Assembly: GCA_039961635.1 (NCBI GenBank)
Contig: JABRWB010000056.1
Coordinates: 1 to 41,656 of the forward strand
Source of the DNA: a bacterium
GTDB lineage: Bacteria; 4484-113; JAGGVC01
Reading direction: 5' to 3'
DNA: 41,656 nt
Under the pieces are notes generated by a model that saw nothing but the letters and a program-made list of their open reading frames with translations, made no database searches and was not told where the DNA came from. Positions 34,901-41,656 of this stretch are shown here, piece by piece. Each line of letters starts with the position of its first letter. The first letter of the stretch is position 1. Both the position numbers and the translations under genes were made by a program.

Positions 34901-35072
34901 GTATGAAGTGCTTCAAGCCGCGATCCCGGAGCTCAAAGTGGTTTACATGTCCGGCTATACCGACGAAATCGTGTCAAAGCACGGGATTCTCAAAAAGGGC
35001 GTATTCTTTGTCCAGAAGCCGTTCACCTCGCAGGCGCTGCTTTCGAAAGTCCGCGAGGCGTTGGACGCGTAA
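31995..35072 (+). CDS. Hybrid histidine kinase with five PAS domains and a receiver
   Basis: 1025 residues, no membrane helices, so a cytoplasmic sensor. Five PAS/PAC units at about 10-127, 130-252, 260-376, 380-505 and 510-640 mostly end in the D-I-T-x-R-K-x-A-E pattern. A HisKA domain has the phosphoacceptor H667 (GGVAHDMNNMLTIILGYSE). HATPase_c follows (VNARDAMPTGG, DTGTGMD, GMGTGLGLSTVYGIV). A C-terminal receiver has D958 (LLTDVVMPGKGG) and the KPF lysine. GGAG lies six bases before the ATG. No partner regulator gene is adjacent; the target and signal are unknown. Confidence 0.95.
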   Translation: MSRGAVPKDLFAIVYKAYPDTFVPVVFDGKVAEITGHSAEDFLSGHVKWADLVHPDDRGDFNTHIRENAAFPGLTTSHDYRLTAKDGSIRRVRVLCVSEAGSGGKPATLMGTIYDVTNEKNAEIELKESRELFRTIFNSSPIPSYMVGLADRKIVMVNSAFESVFGFTQEEVIGQFPVELGFFGEEPENTAVCKRLVEEGKLRDFEYIFNTKSGEVRTGIAYCKVIEMQGVPCVLVETIDITDRKKAESALLESATNLRKTQEIARLGSWHYNMKGSLTWSAQSYNNLGVSPDSFTPTAASFMELIHSGDREAMREWIRACKAAENPGELEFRCVHPDGSIHWLGVRGELVCDADGKPLYMAGTNLDITRRKQAEEKLNENIERMRLIIKGSNVGLWDWDLRTNKVYYSPEWKSQIGYEEHEISDSFDEWQSRVHPDDLEPTLKSFNDFIASQRPYNEVEFRFRHKDGSYRWIFSSSSFIYGDNDKPVRMIGTHLDITDRKNAEIALRESRVHLSNALRIAKVGHWEHDYINNVFRFTDEFYELMHTNAIEMGGYEIPPERYVELFMDPRDAHMVADEIKKAIETTDPNYSARLEHRVKFADGTAGHVAVRFQVVKDEQGRTIKTIGANQDITERKLAEMEIAQLREEFAQAQKMESVGRLAGGVAHDMNNMLTIILGYSEMLMEALKQSSSELYEQAGEIYKAGKRAQGIVRQLLAFSRKQVLQVNVFEINELISDFQKLLGRLIGEDIELKLMLGADAGKVEADPSQIEQVILNLAVNARDAMPTGGTLVIETASEHFDQSYASMRPEMNAGDYVCISVSDTGTGMDPDTASKIFEPFFTTKGLGMGTGLGLSTVYGIVKQHGGHIYVYSEPGIGTTFKVYLPKAGSPEVKSESAHEAAAGGGHETILIVEDDESVRRLAERFLGPAGYRVLSAHDIETAKQLAQRAGQIHLLLTDVVMPGKGGRQVYEVLQAAIPELKVVYMSGYTDEIVSKHGILKKGVFFVQKPFTSQALLSKVREALDA

Positions 35073-35108
35073 CCTTATCGCCCGGTTTCGTTTTGCTACA
35101 CTCCACGC

Positions 35109-35861
35109 GTGCTCGGGACGCTGCTCAACATCGCCGCGATAACCGCCGGAACGGGGGTCGGCCTGATGTCCCGCTCCCGGATTCCCGCAAAATCGCGCGA
35201 CACCGTGCTTGCCGCGATGGGCGCGGTGACGCTTGTTTACGGCGTCTCGCTCGGCCTCAAATCCGCAAACCTGCTTGTCCCGCTGGGCGGGCTGGTGCTG
35301 GGAACGATAATCGGCGAGCTTATGAATCTCCAGGGCAGGCTGGAATCCGCGGGCGAAAAGCTCCGGCGGCGGTTCGGAGGAAAGGAGCCGGCCGCCAATT
35401 CGGGCGATCCCGCTGCTTCAATTTCCGGCGATGCGAAATCCCGGTTCGTTGACGGATTCGTCGCGGCCAGCGTGCTTTTCTGTGTCGGGCCGATGACTGT
35501 GCTCGGCTCGATCGAGGACGGCCTCGGCCTCGGCTTCAAAACGCTCGCAATAAAGTCGCTTCTGGACGGCGTCGCATCGGCGGCGTACAGCGCGGCGCTG
35601 GGGATCGGCGTTTGGTTCTCTGTGCTGACCGTGCTCGTCATCCAGGGCGGGATTACTCTCGGCGCGGGATTTCTTCAGCCGTATCTCGGCGAGCCGGTGA
35701 TCGCGGAATTTTCCGCTTGCGGCGGTTACATGCTGGTCGTGATCGGCTTGGGGCTTTTGGGCGCGATAAAAGCACGCGCGACGAATATGCTGCCGGGATT
35801 GATCATCACGGCGCTGATCGTGCTTTTGCTCGACGCGCTCGGCGCCGGCTGGAGGTTCTGA
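35109..35861 (+). CDS. DUF554 family membrane protein
   Basis: 250 residues from a GTG at 35109 (MLGTLLNIAAITAGTGVGLM), about seven membrane helices. The pattern matches DUF554 (YdfK/YqgA type): GLVLGTIIGELMNLQGRLE, then FVAASVLFCVGPMTVLGSIEDGL, then SLLDGVASAAYSAALG and a G-rich last helix. Function of the family is unknown; a transport role is often assumed. A Ser/Ala loop at about 95-115 separates the two halves. It ends 45 bases before the convergent small gene. Confidence 0.9.
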   Translation: MLGTLLNIAAITAGTGVGLMSRSRIPAKSRDTVLAAMGAVTLVYGVSLGLKSANLLVPLGGLVLGTIIGELMNLQGRLESAGEKLRRRFGGKEPAANSGDPAASISGDAKSRFVDGFVAASVLFCVGPMTVLGSIEDGLGLGFKTLAIKSLLDGVASAAYSAALGIGVWFSVLTVLVIQGGITLGAGFLQPYLGEPVIAEFSACGGYMLVVIGLGLLGAIKARATNMLPGLIITALIVLLLDALGAGWRF

Positions 35862-35905
35862 ACCCTTGATTGGAGCCGCGGTATGCGCCGTTACGCTTTG
35901 CTGAT

Positions 35906-36193
35906 TTAATCGCTTCCCGCGAAAACCCGCTCCACGCGCTCCTTGTACTGGCGGTAGCGCGGCGCTTCGGCGAGGTTGCGGCGCTCGCAGAAACCGATCA
36001 TGCTATCCAGATAGCGCATGGCCCGCTCGCGCTCGCCGTTCTCTACGAGAGCCCGGAGGTAATGGTCGTGCCTGCGCTCGCGCCCGGTCGGAGTCAGCTC
36101 GAATTCGGACGCGTTGATCAGGTGGTTCAGAAGACCTCTGTAATTTTCCCGCAAAAATGAATCCGTGTATTCGATTTCCATTTCCCGTTGCAT
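35906..36193 (-). CDS. Small helical protein of unknown function, paralogue A
   Basis: 95 residues; GGAGG lies seven bases before the ATG. It is predicted all-helical and charged, with no signal peptide or membrane segment. The C-terminal two-thirds matches its neighbour at 36304-36597: both have RRH-x-x-(Y/F)LR-x-L(V/I)E, then Y(L/I)(D/E)SM-x-x-FC, then RYR-x-YK-x-R and a terminal SD. The shape suggests a TPR-like or helical hairpin fold. I do not recognise a family. It is downstream of its paralogue, 110 bases apart, probably on the same transcript. Confidence 0.82.
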   Translation of the reverse strand: MQREMEIEYTDSFLRENYRGLLNHLINASEFELTPTGRERRHDHYLRALVENGERERAMRYLDSMIGFCERRNLAEAPRYRQYKERVERVFAGSD

Positions 36194-36262
36194 TGCCGCC
36201 CCTCCGGCCGCGCTTCACATCGTTGGGAAGCGGGCCTGCAAAGCTGTCTTGTTTGTAAATGC

Positions 36263-36284
36263 GGCGGTCCGTCCCCCGGACGCC
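36263..36284. promoter_or_regulatory. Hairpin between the two small paralogous genes
   Basis: GGC-g-GTCCG (36263-36271) pairs with CGGAC-GCC (36277-36284) around a five-base loop with one bulged base. No T-run follows on either strand. It may stabilise or process the two-gene message. Confidence 0.35.
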
Positions 36285-36303
36285 GTAATGTTCAAGAACG
36301 CGT

Positions 36304-36597
36304 TCAGTCGCTCGCGACGAATTCCTCGAGGCGCCGCTTGTAGCCCCTGTATCTAAGCGCAGCGGCGGAATCGTTGATGGAGTCGCAGAATTCCGTCATG
36401 CTTTCGATGTATTGCGCCGCATCCGCAAACCGCTTTTGCTCTATGAGTCCGCGGAGGAATTCTTCGTGGCGCCGGTCGACTTCGTGCTCCGCGCCGGGAT
36501 ACGAATAAGTACGGTGCAGATGATGTTGCAAAGCCTGATATCGGCTCCACAAAAACGTAAAGCTTTGGAAGTCCTGCGATACACTGGTGCTTTCCAT
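36304..36597 (-). CDS. Small helical protein of unknown function, paralogue B
   Basis: 97 residues from the ATG at 36597 (MESTSVSQDFQSF), with GGAGG seven bases upstream; an earlier in-frame start would put translation before the ribosome site. It is helical, with aromatic N-terminal residues (FTFLWSRYQALQHHLHRTY). It shares the RRHEEFLRGLIE, YIESMTEFC and RYRGYKRRLEEF segments with paralogue A. No known family recognised. It has its own promoter and is the first gene of the pair. Confidence 0.82.
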   Translation of the reverse strand: MESTSVSQDFQSFTFLWSRYQALQHHLHRTYSYPGAEHEVDRRHEEFLRGLIEQKRFADAAQYIESMTEFCDSINDSAAALRYRGYKRRLEEFVASD

Positions 36598-36643
36598 CGG
36601 CAAACCTCCCCTGGGATACCGCGCCCGCGGCGGGGACGATTGG

Positions 36644-36675
36644 ATTATAGCACAAAACTCCGGAATCGTTGTCAA
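36644..36675 (-). promoter_or_regulatory. Promoter of the small paralogue pair
   Basis: Minus strand: TTGACA (36675-36670), 20 bases, TATAAT (36649-36644) preceded by TGC, an extended -10. Both hexamers are perfect but the spacer is long, so the extended -10 may carry the activity. It lies about 47 bases before paralogue B, between it and the purF stop. Confidence 0.6.
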
Positions 36676-36717
36676 GGGATTCCGAATTCGCATCTTCGCG
36701 CCGCGTGTTTTCCACGT

Positions 36718-38208
36718 TTACTCGGGAAGACCCGCCGGCCTGCCGCCCGTGTCGTGCTCGGCTGCGCCTTCCAGCGCGAACTTGGGAATGTCAATGCTCA
36801 TCTGCCGCGTGAAGGGCAGCGGATAATCGTCGGTGAAGCATGCCAGGCAGAAGCCTTCTTTTTCGATGCCCGTAGCCCGCACCATTCCGTCCACCGAAAG
36901 GTAATGCAGGCTGTCCGCGGCGATGAAATCCGCCACTTCTTCCTCGCTGTGCCCCGCGGCGATAAGCTCCCTCTTGTCGCCGAAATCCACGCCGTAGTGG
37001 CACGTGTACCGGATCGGCGAGCTTGAAAGCCGCACGTGCACCTCGGCCGCGCGCGCGCTTTCCTTCAGCAGCCGAACCACCTTGCGCATCGTGCTGCCCC
37101 GCACGATGCTGTCGTCCACGAGGACGACGCGCTTGCCTTCCAGCACTTCGGTCAGCGGATTGAGTTTGATGCGCACGCCGAGGTCGCGGAAAACCTGAAG
37201 CGGCTCGATGAACGTTCGCCCCACGTAGCGGTTTTTGACGAAGCCCTCGCCGAACGGGATGCCGCTCTCCTCGGCGTATCCGATTGCCGCCGGCGTGCCG
37301 CTGTCGGGGATGCCGATGACGAGATCCGCTTCCACAGGCGCCTCGCGCGCTAGCTCGCGGCCCATCTGCTGGCGGATTCGGTACACCAGCTTTCCGTTGA
37401 TGTGGCTGTCCGGGCGCGAGAAATAAACGTATTCGAACATGCACATCTTGCGCTCGGCGGGCATCGGAAGGCGCATGCTACGCATCCCCCCCTCGTCGAC
37501 TATCACGACCTCGCCCGGCTCGACCTCGCGCGCCAGCGTCGCGCCCACTAGCGGGAATGCGGACGACTCGCTGGCGAAGCAGTATTCGTTTCCGATTTTG
37601 CCGATTGAGAGCGGACGGATTCCTAGCGGATCGCGAACCGCGATCAGCTCGCTGTTGGTCAATATAAGCAGGCTGTACGCGCCGCGGAACCGCGGAAACA
37701 CTTCCATTATCGCGTCTTCGATGGGCTTCGTTTTGTACGCGTCCGAGAGTATCCGCGCCATCAGGTAGCTGTCTGTGGACGCGCCGCCGCCGTACGCGCG
37801 GCCGTTGCCGCCCAGCTCGCGCAGAAGCTCTATCGAATTTACAAGATTCCCGTTGTGCGCGAGCGCGATGTGCTTGCCCGGCGTGTCGTCTATCACGACC
37901 GGCTGCGCGTTTTCGAGCTTGCTCGACCCCGTCGTCGAGTAGCGGTTGTGGCCTATGGCCGCCGCGCCCTTGAGCATCCGCAGCGTGCGCTCCTTGAAGA
38001 CCTGGGAAACCAGCCCCATATCCACATGGCAGGTTATCCAGTCCGGGTTCGCAACCGCGATGCCGCTCGATTCCTGGCCGCGGTGCTGCATCGTGAAAAG
38101 GCCGTAGAAGGTGATGCGCGCGACGTCGCGTGCGGGCGAGAATACGCCGAAGACGGCGCAGTTCTCGCCGACGTGATTTGCTTCCAGAAACGAATCTGCT
38201 TCGAGCAT
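36718..38208 (-). CDS. purF: PurF, amidophosphoribosyltransferase
   Basis: 496 residues. It makes phosphoribosylamine from PRPP and glutamine, the first step of purine synthesis. The catalytic cysteine is C17 (GENCAVFGVF), exposed after removal of a 16-residue propeptide. The glutaminase domain includes TMQHRGQESSGI and GHNRYSTTG; the PRPP loop is VVLVDDSIVRGST (361-373). Four cysteines at 256, 403, 454 and 457 match the [4Fe-4S] ligands of the Bacillus-type enzyme, so this is the oxygen-sensitive, cluster-containing class. No other purine gene is adjacent. A -10 with a perfect inverted repeat lies 28 bases upstream. Confidence 0.97.
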   Translation of the reverse strand: MLEADSFLEANHVGENCAVFGVFSPARDVARITFYGLFTMQHRGQESSGIAVANPDWITCHVDMGLVSQVFKERTLRMLKGAAAIGHNRYSTTGSSKLENAQPVVIDDTPGKHIALAHNGNLVNSIELLRELGGNGRAYGGGASTDSYLMARILSDAYKTKPIEDAIMEVFPRFRGAYSLLILTNSELIAVRDPLGIRPLSIGKIGNEYCFASESSAFPLVGATLAREVEPGEVVIVDEGGMRSMRLPMPAERKMCMFEYVYFSRPDSHINGKLVYRIRQQMGRELAREAPVEADLVIGIPDSGTPAAIGYAEESGIPFGEGFVKNRYVGRTFIEPLQVFRDLGVRIKLNPLTEVLEGKRVVLVDDSIVRGSTMRKVVRLLKESARAAEVHVRLSSSPIRYTCHYGVDFGDKRELIAAGHSEEEVADFIAADSLHYLSVDGMVRATGIEKEGFCLACFTDDYPLPFTRQMSIDIPKFALEGAAEHDTGGRPAGLPE

Positions 38209-38227
38209 CGCGGTTTAGGCCACGAAT

Positions 38228-38248
38228 GGCGCGACATTATATCGCGCC
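38228..38248 (-). promoter_or_regulatory. -10 box inside a perfect inverted repeat, upstream of purF
   Basis: GGCGCGA (38228-38234), seven bases, TCGCGCC (38242-38248) are perfect complements, and the minus-strand TATAAT (38241-38236) fills the spacer. A protein bound here would cover the -10 of purF. The central 13 bases (38234-38246) are identical to those at the fic promoter. No good -35 is visible. Confidence 0.6.
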
Positions 38249-38381
38249 GCGGGCGGATTGGCTTAAACCGGCTGCCGTAAGCCGCATGTACGTGCGGCGG
38301 ACATGTCGAAGGTTTGTTTCCAATCGCCGCGGCGATTTGCACTTTCCGAAACACGCGGGAAGTTTCGCAGTGCCGCCTTAA

Positions 38382-38410
38382 GTGTCGAAAAACGGATACA
38401 AATTCGACAC
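38382..38410. promoter_or_regulatory. GTGTCGAA inverted repeat between purF and fic
   Basis: GTGTCGAA (38382-38389) and TTCGACAC (38403-38410) are perfect eight-base arms, 13 bases apart. A related GACATGTCGAA lies at 38300-38310. The same TGTCGA core recurs on the other side of fic. Confidence 0.5.
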
Positions 38411-38441
38411 ATCCGAGAATCTTGCCGCCTCGGCGGACAGG

Positions 38442-39527
38442 TCAATGCCGCAGCACTTCCAGCAGCGCGGGGTGGCGGTACACGATTTCGCGTCCGGCGG
38501 CTTCGCCGCGCAAAACGCCGATGCCTTCCAGCGCGCGCAGGTATTCGCTAGCGGTCTGGCGCTTCGCGATTCCCGCGTCCACGAGAAACGCGATCTTGCA
38601 GTACGGCAGGCGGAAAATTATTTCGACCAGCTCTTTCGAATAAACCTTCGGAAGCTCCCGCTTGATGCGCCCGGCGGTTTCATCGAAAAGCGCGCGGATC
38701 GCGCGGATGCGCGCGGTCGTCCATCGCGCGGTCTCTTCGACGCCTTTCAGCATGTAAACGAGCCACGGCTCCCACTCGCCGTGCTCTGTCACGCCGCGCA
38801 GCAGCCGGTAATACCGCGATTTATTTTCGAGAATGAACCGGCTTAGATAGAGCACGGGGATTTCAAGAAGCCCGGCGCGGACGAGCATCAGGATGTTGAG
38901 AATCCGCCCTGTGCGGCCGTTGCCGTCGGTGAACGGATGGATCGCCTCGAACTGGTAGTGCGCGACCGCCATTTTGATGAGCGGATCGATGCCGTTGTCG
39001 CCCGCAAGGAACGATTCGAAATTGCGCAGCTTCGACATGAGCGCGCGGCCGCCGCGGGGCGGGGTGTAGCTAGGCTGCCTCGTTTGCGGATTGCCGATGA
39101 ACACCTGATCCGTTTGCCCGGCGCGGAAATCCATCGGCCTGTCCAAAATGGTCGAGCAAATGTTTTTAATCAGCTCCAGCGAAATCGCGCGCGACGCGAT
39201 CGCGTCGTACCCCAGCCTTAGTGCGGTGCGGTATCGCAGCACCTCGCGCGTGTCAGCGTCCGCCTTTTCCGGGTTCGTCGCCTCCGCGTGGAACAGCTCG
39301 TCCTGCGTCGTGACGATGTTTTCGATTTCCGACGACAGCTTCGCTTCCAGCAGCGGAATTGCGTTTATCAAAATCGCCTGGTCGGGAATGAGGCCGCCCG
39401 CGCCCTTGAGTTCGGCCAGCGCGCGCGTCGCGGCCAGCGCCTGTTTCAAAACGGCCTTGGTCTCCACGTCCTGCTTCGGGGGCAGGAGAGGCAGCTCGTC
39501 ATACGGAATTCGCGGATTGAAGGGCAT
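38442..39527 (-). CDS. Class II Fic-domain AMP-transferase with C-terminal winged helix
   Basis: 361 residues. The Fic motif is HPFTDGNGRTGR (197-208), with the catalytic His and both phosphate-binding arginines. An inhibitory helix with S-x-x-x-E-N at 65-70 (SSEIEN) precedes it, which defines class II: self-inhibited until the helix moves. A DNA-binding-like winged helix is likely at about 290-358 (LVEIIFRLPYCKIAFLVDAG then QTASEYLRALEGIGVL). Fic proteins attach AMP to Ser/Thr/Tyr of target proteins. No antitoxin gene is adjacent. The start at 39527 follows a TATAAT by about 27 bases. Confidence 0.93.
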   Translation of the reverse strand: MPFNPRIPYDELPLLPPKQDVETKAVLKQALAATRALAELKGAGGLIPDQAILINAIPLLEAKLSSEIENIVTTQDELFHAEATNPEKADADTREVLRYRTALRLGYDAIASRAISLELIKNICSTILDRPMDFRAGQTDQVFIGNPQTRQPSYTPPRGGRALMSKLRNFESFLAGDNGIDPLIKMAVAHYQFEAIHPFTDGNGRTGRILNILMLVRAGLLEIPVLYLSRFILENKSRYYRLLRGVTEHGEWEPWLVYMLKGVEETARWTTARIRAIRALFDETAGRIKRELPKVYSKELVEIIFRLPYCKIAFLVDAGIAKRQTASEYLRALEGIGVLRGEAAGREIVYRHPALLEVLRH

Positions 39528-39553
39528 ATGGATTCGCGCATGGCGCGCCGCAC

Positions 39554-39559
39554 ATTATA
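39554..39559 (-). promoter_or_regulatory. -10 box of fic
   Basis: Minus-strand TATAAT. TCGACA (39584-39579), five of six matches to the -35, lies 19 bases upstream. ACATTATATCGCG at 39552-39564 is identical to 38234-38246 at purF. Confidence 0.55.
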
Positions 39560-39597
39560 TCGCGTAAATCCGCGAACTTGTCGAATTCCAGCCGCAT

Positions 39598-39626
39598 AAT
39601 CGACATATCCCTAACATATGTCGATT
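39598..39626. promoter_or_regulatory. 11-bp perfect inverted repeat between fic and the metal ATPase
   Basis: AATCGACATAT (39598-39608), seven bases, ATATGTCGATT (39616-39626). The AT-rich arms and lack of a T-run argue against a terminator for the ATPase gene, so an operator upstream of fic is more likely. Next to it lies GACATGTC (39632-39639), matching 38300-38307 on the other side of fic. Confidence 0.6.
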
Positions 39627-39637
39627 GCGGCGACATG

Positions 39638-41656
39638 TCACCGGCTGCGAATCAAGCGCAGACCGTTGGCGATTACCGCAAGCGACGCGCCCATGTCCGC
39701 CAGGATCGCCATCCACAGCGTCGCCGCGCCCGCGAGCGCGAGCGCCATGAAAGCGGCTTTTATCGCCAGCGCGAATGCGATGTTGGCCTTTATCGTTCCC
39801 AGTGTCCGCCTGCTGTGGCGCACGAGCCACGGCAGTTTCGAAAGATCGTCGCTCATAAGCGCGACGTCCGCGGTCTCAATCGCCGCGTCGCTGCCCGCCG
39901 CGCCCATCGCGATGCCCACGGTTGACGCCGCCAGCGCGGGCGCGTCGTTCACGCCGTCGCCCACCATCATAACTTTGCCGAAATCCGCAACCAATTTCTC
40001 GACCGCCGCGACTTTGTCTTCGGGCAAAAGCGAAGCGCGGAATTCGTCCACGCCCGCCGCGTCCGCAATCGCCGCGGCCGCGCGCTCGCCGTCGCCCGTG
40101 AGCATCACGACGCGCGCGATCCCCGCGTCCTTGAGCGCGCGCACCGCGTCAGCCGCGCCCGGACGTATCTCGTCGGCGATTCCAAGAATTCCGCATACAT
40201 GAGAATCCGTGCCCACCGCGACCACGGACTTGCCCGCGGCTTCCAGCGCGTTCGCCCTGTCGCAGTATTCCGGCGTTTCGTACCCGCGCTCGTGCATCAG
40301 CCGGTGGCTGCCGATCCAGTACGGCTTGCCGTTTATCAATCCTTCGGCGCCCTTTCCGGCGAACGAGACCAGGCTCTCGGCCTGCGGAATCGCTCCCCCC
40401 CCGGATTTTGCGTAATCGGTTATCGCCTGCGCGAAAGGATGCGCGGACAGCGATTCCAGCGCCGCCGTGCGAGCGACTATTTCGGCTTCGGTGTGGTTGT
40501 TCAGCGGAATCACGTCGGTGACCGCGGGCAGGCCGCGCGTCAGCGTCCCCGTCTTGTCGAACGCGACGACCGACACCGACGCCGGCGCTTCCAAAAACGC
40601 GCCGCCCTTGACGAGCACCCCCGCCCGCGCGGCCGACGCAAGCCCCGCCACAATCGAAACGGGTGTCGAAATCACCAGCGCGCACGGGCACGCGATAACG
40701 AGCACGACCAGCGCCTCGTACAGCCACCGCTGCCAGTCGCCCGAAAACAGCGGCGGCACGACCGCGATTACCATTGCAGTGAGAAACATCAGCGGCGTGT
40801 ACCACCGCGCGAACTTTTCGACCCACTGCTCGGAAGGCGCGCGCCGCCGCTGCGCTTCCTCCACCATCCGGATTATCCGCGCAAGCGTCGTGTCCTCCGC
40901 CTTTTTCGTGGAGCGGAACTCGATTGCGCCCTCGTTGTTGATCGTTCCGGCGAACACCTTGTCGCCCGGCTCCTTGGCCGCGGGCGCGCTCTCGCCCGTT
41001 ATCGGCGATTCGTTCACCGACGTCGCGCCTTTCGTCACCACGCCGTCCAGCGGGATGCGCTCGCCCGGCCGCACGATTATCGTCGCGCCGAACGGCACGG
41101 AAGCTACCGGCAGCTCCATCACGCTCCCGTCCGGCGCGCAGACGTACCGCGCGGTCTGCGGCGAGAGGTCCATCAGCTTTTCCACCGCCCGCCGCGCGCG
41201 CCCCACGCTCCAGGATTCCAGAAGCAGCGCCACCGCGAACAGCCACGCCACGCTCGCCGCCTCGAACCAGTCGCCCAGCGCCGCCGCGCCCACGACCGCC
41301 ACGCTCATCAAAAGGTTCATGTCCGGCCGCATCCGCAAAAGCGAAGACCACGCCTTGCGCGCCACGTACCAGTACGAGAACGCGACCGATAGCGAATAAA
41401 ACGCGACGGCGGGCGCCGGATATTCGTGCCCCTCGCCGCCGAATCCGCCGGTCAGCGCGTCCATGATCCCGTGCGTCGCGGCGTGGATTGCGAACCCGAT
41501 GAAAAGCGAGAGCAGCCCCGCCGCGCAGAAGTGCAGCTTGAGATCGGGCGTCCGCGCCGATGATTTTTTCCCTGACTGGCACGTTCCCGACGCGCAGCAC
41601 GCGCCCGGAGCATCCCCGCCGGACTCCCCCCCGGCGCGTCGCACGTCGCCGCCGCC
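39638..41656 (-). CDS. P1B-type heavy-metal-transporting ATPase (5' end cut by right edge)
   Basis: At least 668 residues; the frame stays open to the right edge, so the true start may lie outside (a GTG at 41644 is possible). Membrane CPC metal site (ACPCALVIS), phosphorylation motif DKTGTLTRG, HP motif SAHPFA, TGES-type actuator loop (ITGESAPA) and GDGVNDAPAL are all present. This pattern fits the Zn/Cd/Pb or Co branch (ZntA/CadA/HMA2-like) rather than copper, but the metal is uncertain. A Cys cluster (CCASGTC) precedes the first helix and probably belongs to an N-terminal metal-binding region mostly off the edge. Confidence 0.93.
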   Translation of the reverse strand, partial: GGGDVRRAGGESGGDAPGACCASGTCQSGKKSSARTPDLKLHFCAAGLLSLFIGFAIHAATHGIMDALTGGFGGEGHEYPAPAVAFYSLSVAFSYWYVARKAWSSLLRMRPDMNLLMSVAVVGAAALGDWFEAASVAWLFAVALLLESWSVGRARRAVEKLMDLSPQTARYVCAPDGSVMELPVASVPFGATIIVRPGERIPLDGVVTKGATSVNESPITGESAPAAKEPGDKVFAGTINNEGAIEFRSTKKAEDTTLARIIRMVEEAQRRRAPSEQWVEKFARWYTPLMFLTAMVIAVVPPLFSGDWQRWLYEALVVLVIACPCALVISTPVSIVAGLASAARAGVLVKGGAFLEAPASVSVVAFDKTGTLTRGLPAVTDVIPLNNHTEAEIVARTAALESLSAHPFAQAITDYAKSGGGAIPQAESLVSFAGKGAEGLINGKPYWIGSHRLMHERGYETPEYCDRANALEAAGKSVVAVGTDSHVCGILGIADEIRPGAADAVRALKDAGIARVVMLTGDGERAAAAIADAAGVDEFRASLLPEDKVAAVEKLVADFGKVMMVGDGVNDAPALAASTVGIAMGAAGSDAAIETADVALMSDDLSKLPWLVRHSRRTLGTIKANIAFALAIKAAFMALALAGAATLWMAILADMGASLAVIANGLRLIRSR

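Noticed and set aside
39598-39626. Terminator of the metal-ATPase gene
   Set aside because: The stem is AT-rich and no T-run follows on the relevant strand, so an operator is favoured.

Overview
This is a GC-rich window from a motile bacterium with a respiratory complex I. The flagellar parts list (FlbD, FliM plus a CheC-type FliY, and a TIGR02530-type protein), HspR control of the DnaK operon and a separate nuoC and nuoD do not point to one well-known phylum. I read it as a deep-branching, probably uncultivated lineage and cannot assign it from sequence alone. Almost all the DNA is coding and operons are tight. Many starts are not ATG: TTG in hspR, grpE, fliM, nuoC and nuoA; GTG in nuoJ, the CAP gene and the DUF554 gene.

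Layout. (1) 1-5.6 kb, minus strand: the 5' end of an unidentified gene at the left edge, then a heat-shock operon dnaK-hsp20-grpE-dnaJ-hspR. It is driven by a sigma-70 promoter with a perfect TTGACA-N17-TATAAT. (2) 5.7-19.6 kb, plus strand: a motility cluster. It runs unknown protein, DUF115/motility accessory factor, MotE-like protein, fliK, flgD, a TIGR02530-type protein, flgE, flbD, fliM, fliY, fliO, fliP, fliQ, then a secreted CAP-domain protein. Two near-identical sigma-28-like promoters (N11-GCCGATAA) precede the unknown gene and the fliK leader. fliR, flhB and flhA do not follow fliQ. (3) 19.6-29.6 kb, minus strand: a complex I operon nuoABCDHIJKLM. It lacks nuoE, F, G and also nuoN. 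Its NuoI carries a four-helix membrane extension, NuoH an extra C-terminal helix and NuoK an N-terminal extension. (4) 29.7-36.7 kb: a DUF92 membrane protein divergent from an alkaline-phosphatase-superfamily protein, a five-PAS hybrid histidine kinase, a DUF554 membrane protein, and two tandem paralogous small proteins of unknown function. (5) 36.7-41.7 kb, minus strand: purF, a class II Fic protein, and a P1B-type heavy-metal ATPase cut by the right edge.

How the parts fit. Region 2 supplies the hook (FlgE, its cap FlgD, its length ruler FliK), the C-ring switch (FliM, FliY) and part of the export gate (FliO, P, Q), plus probable flagellin modification and stator support. Region 3 supplies the proton-pumping membrane arm and the connecting Fe-S subunits of NADH dehydrogenase, so it contributes to the ion gradient that drives the motor. 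Region 1 is protein quality control.

Most worth a second look: the remodelled complex I (NuoI membrane fusion, no NuoN beside NuoM); the TGTCGA/GACATGTC inverted repeats flanking fic and the 13-bp -10 sequence shared by purF and fic; the 17-bp tandem repeats upstream of the left-edge gene; and the structured leader of fliK.
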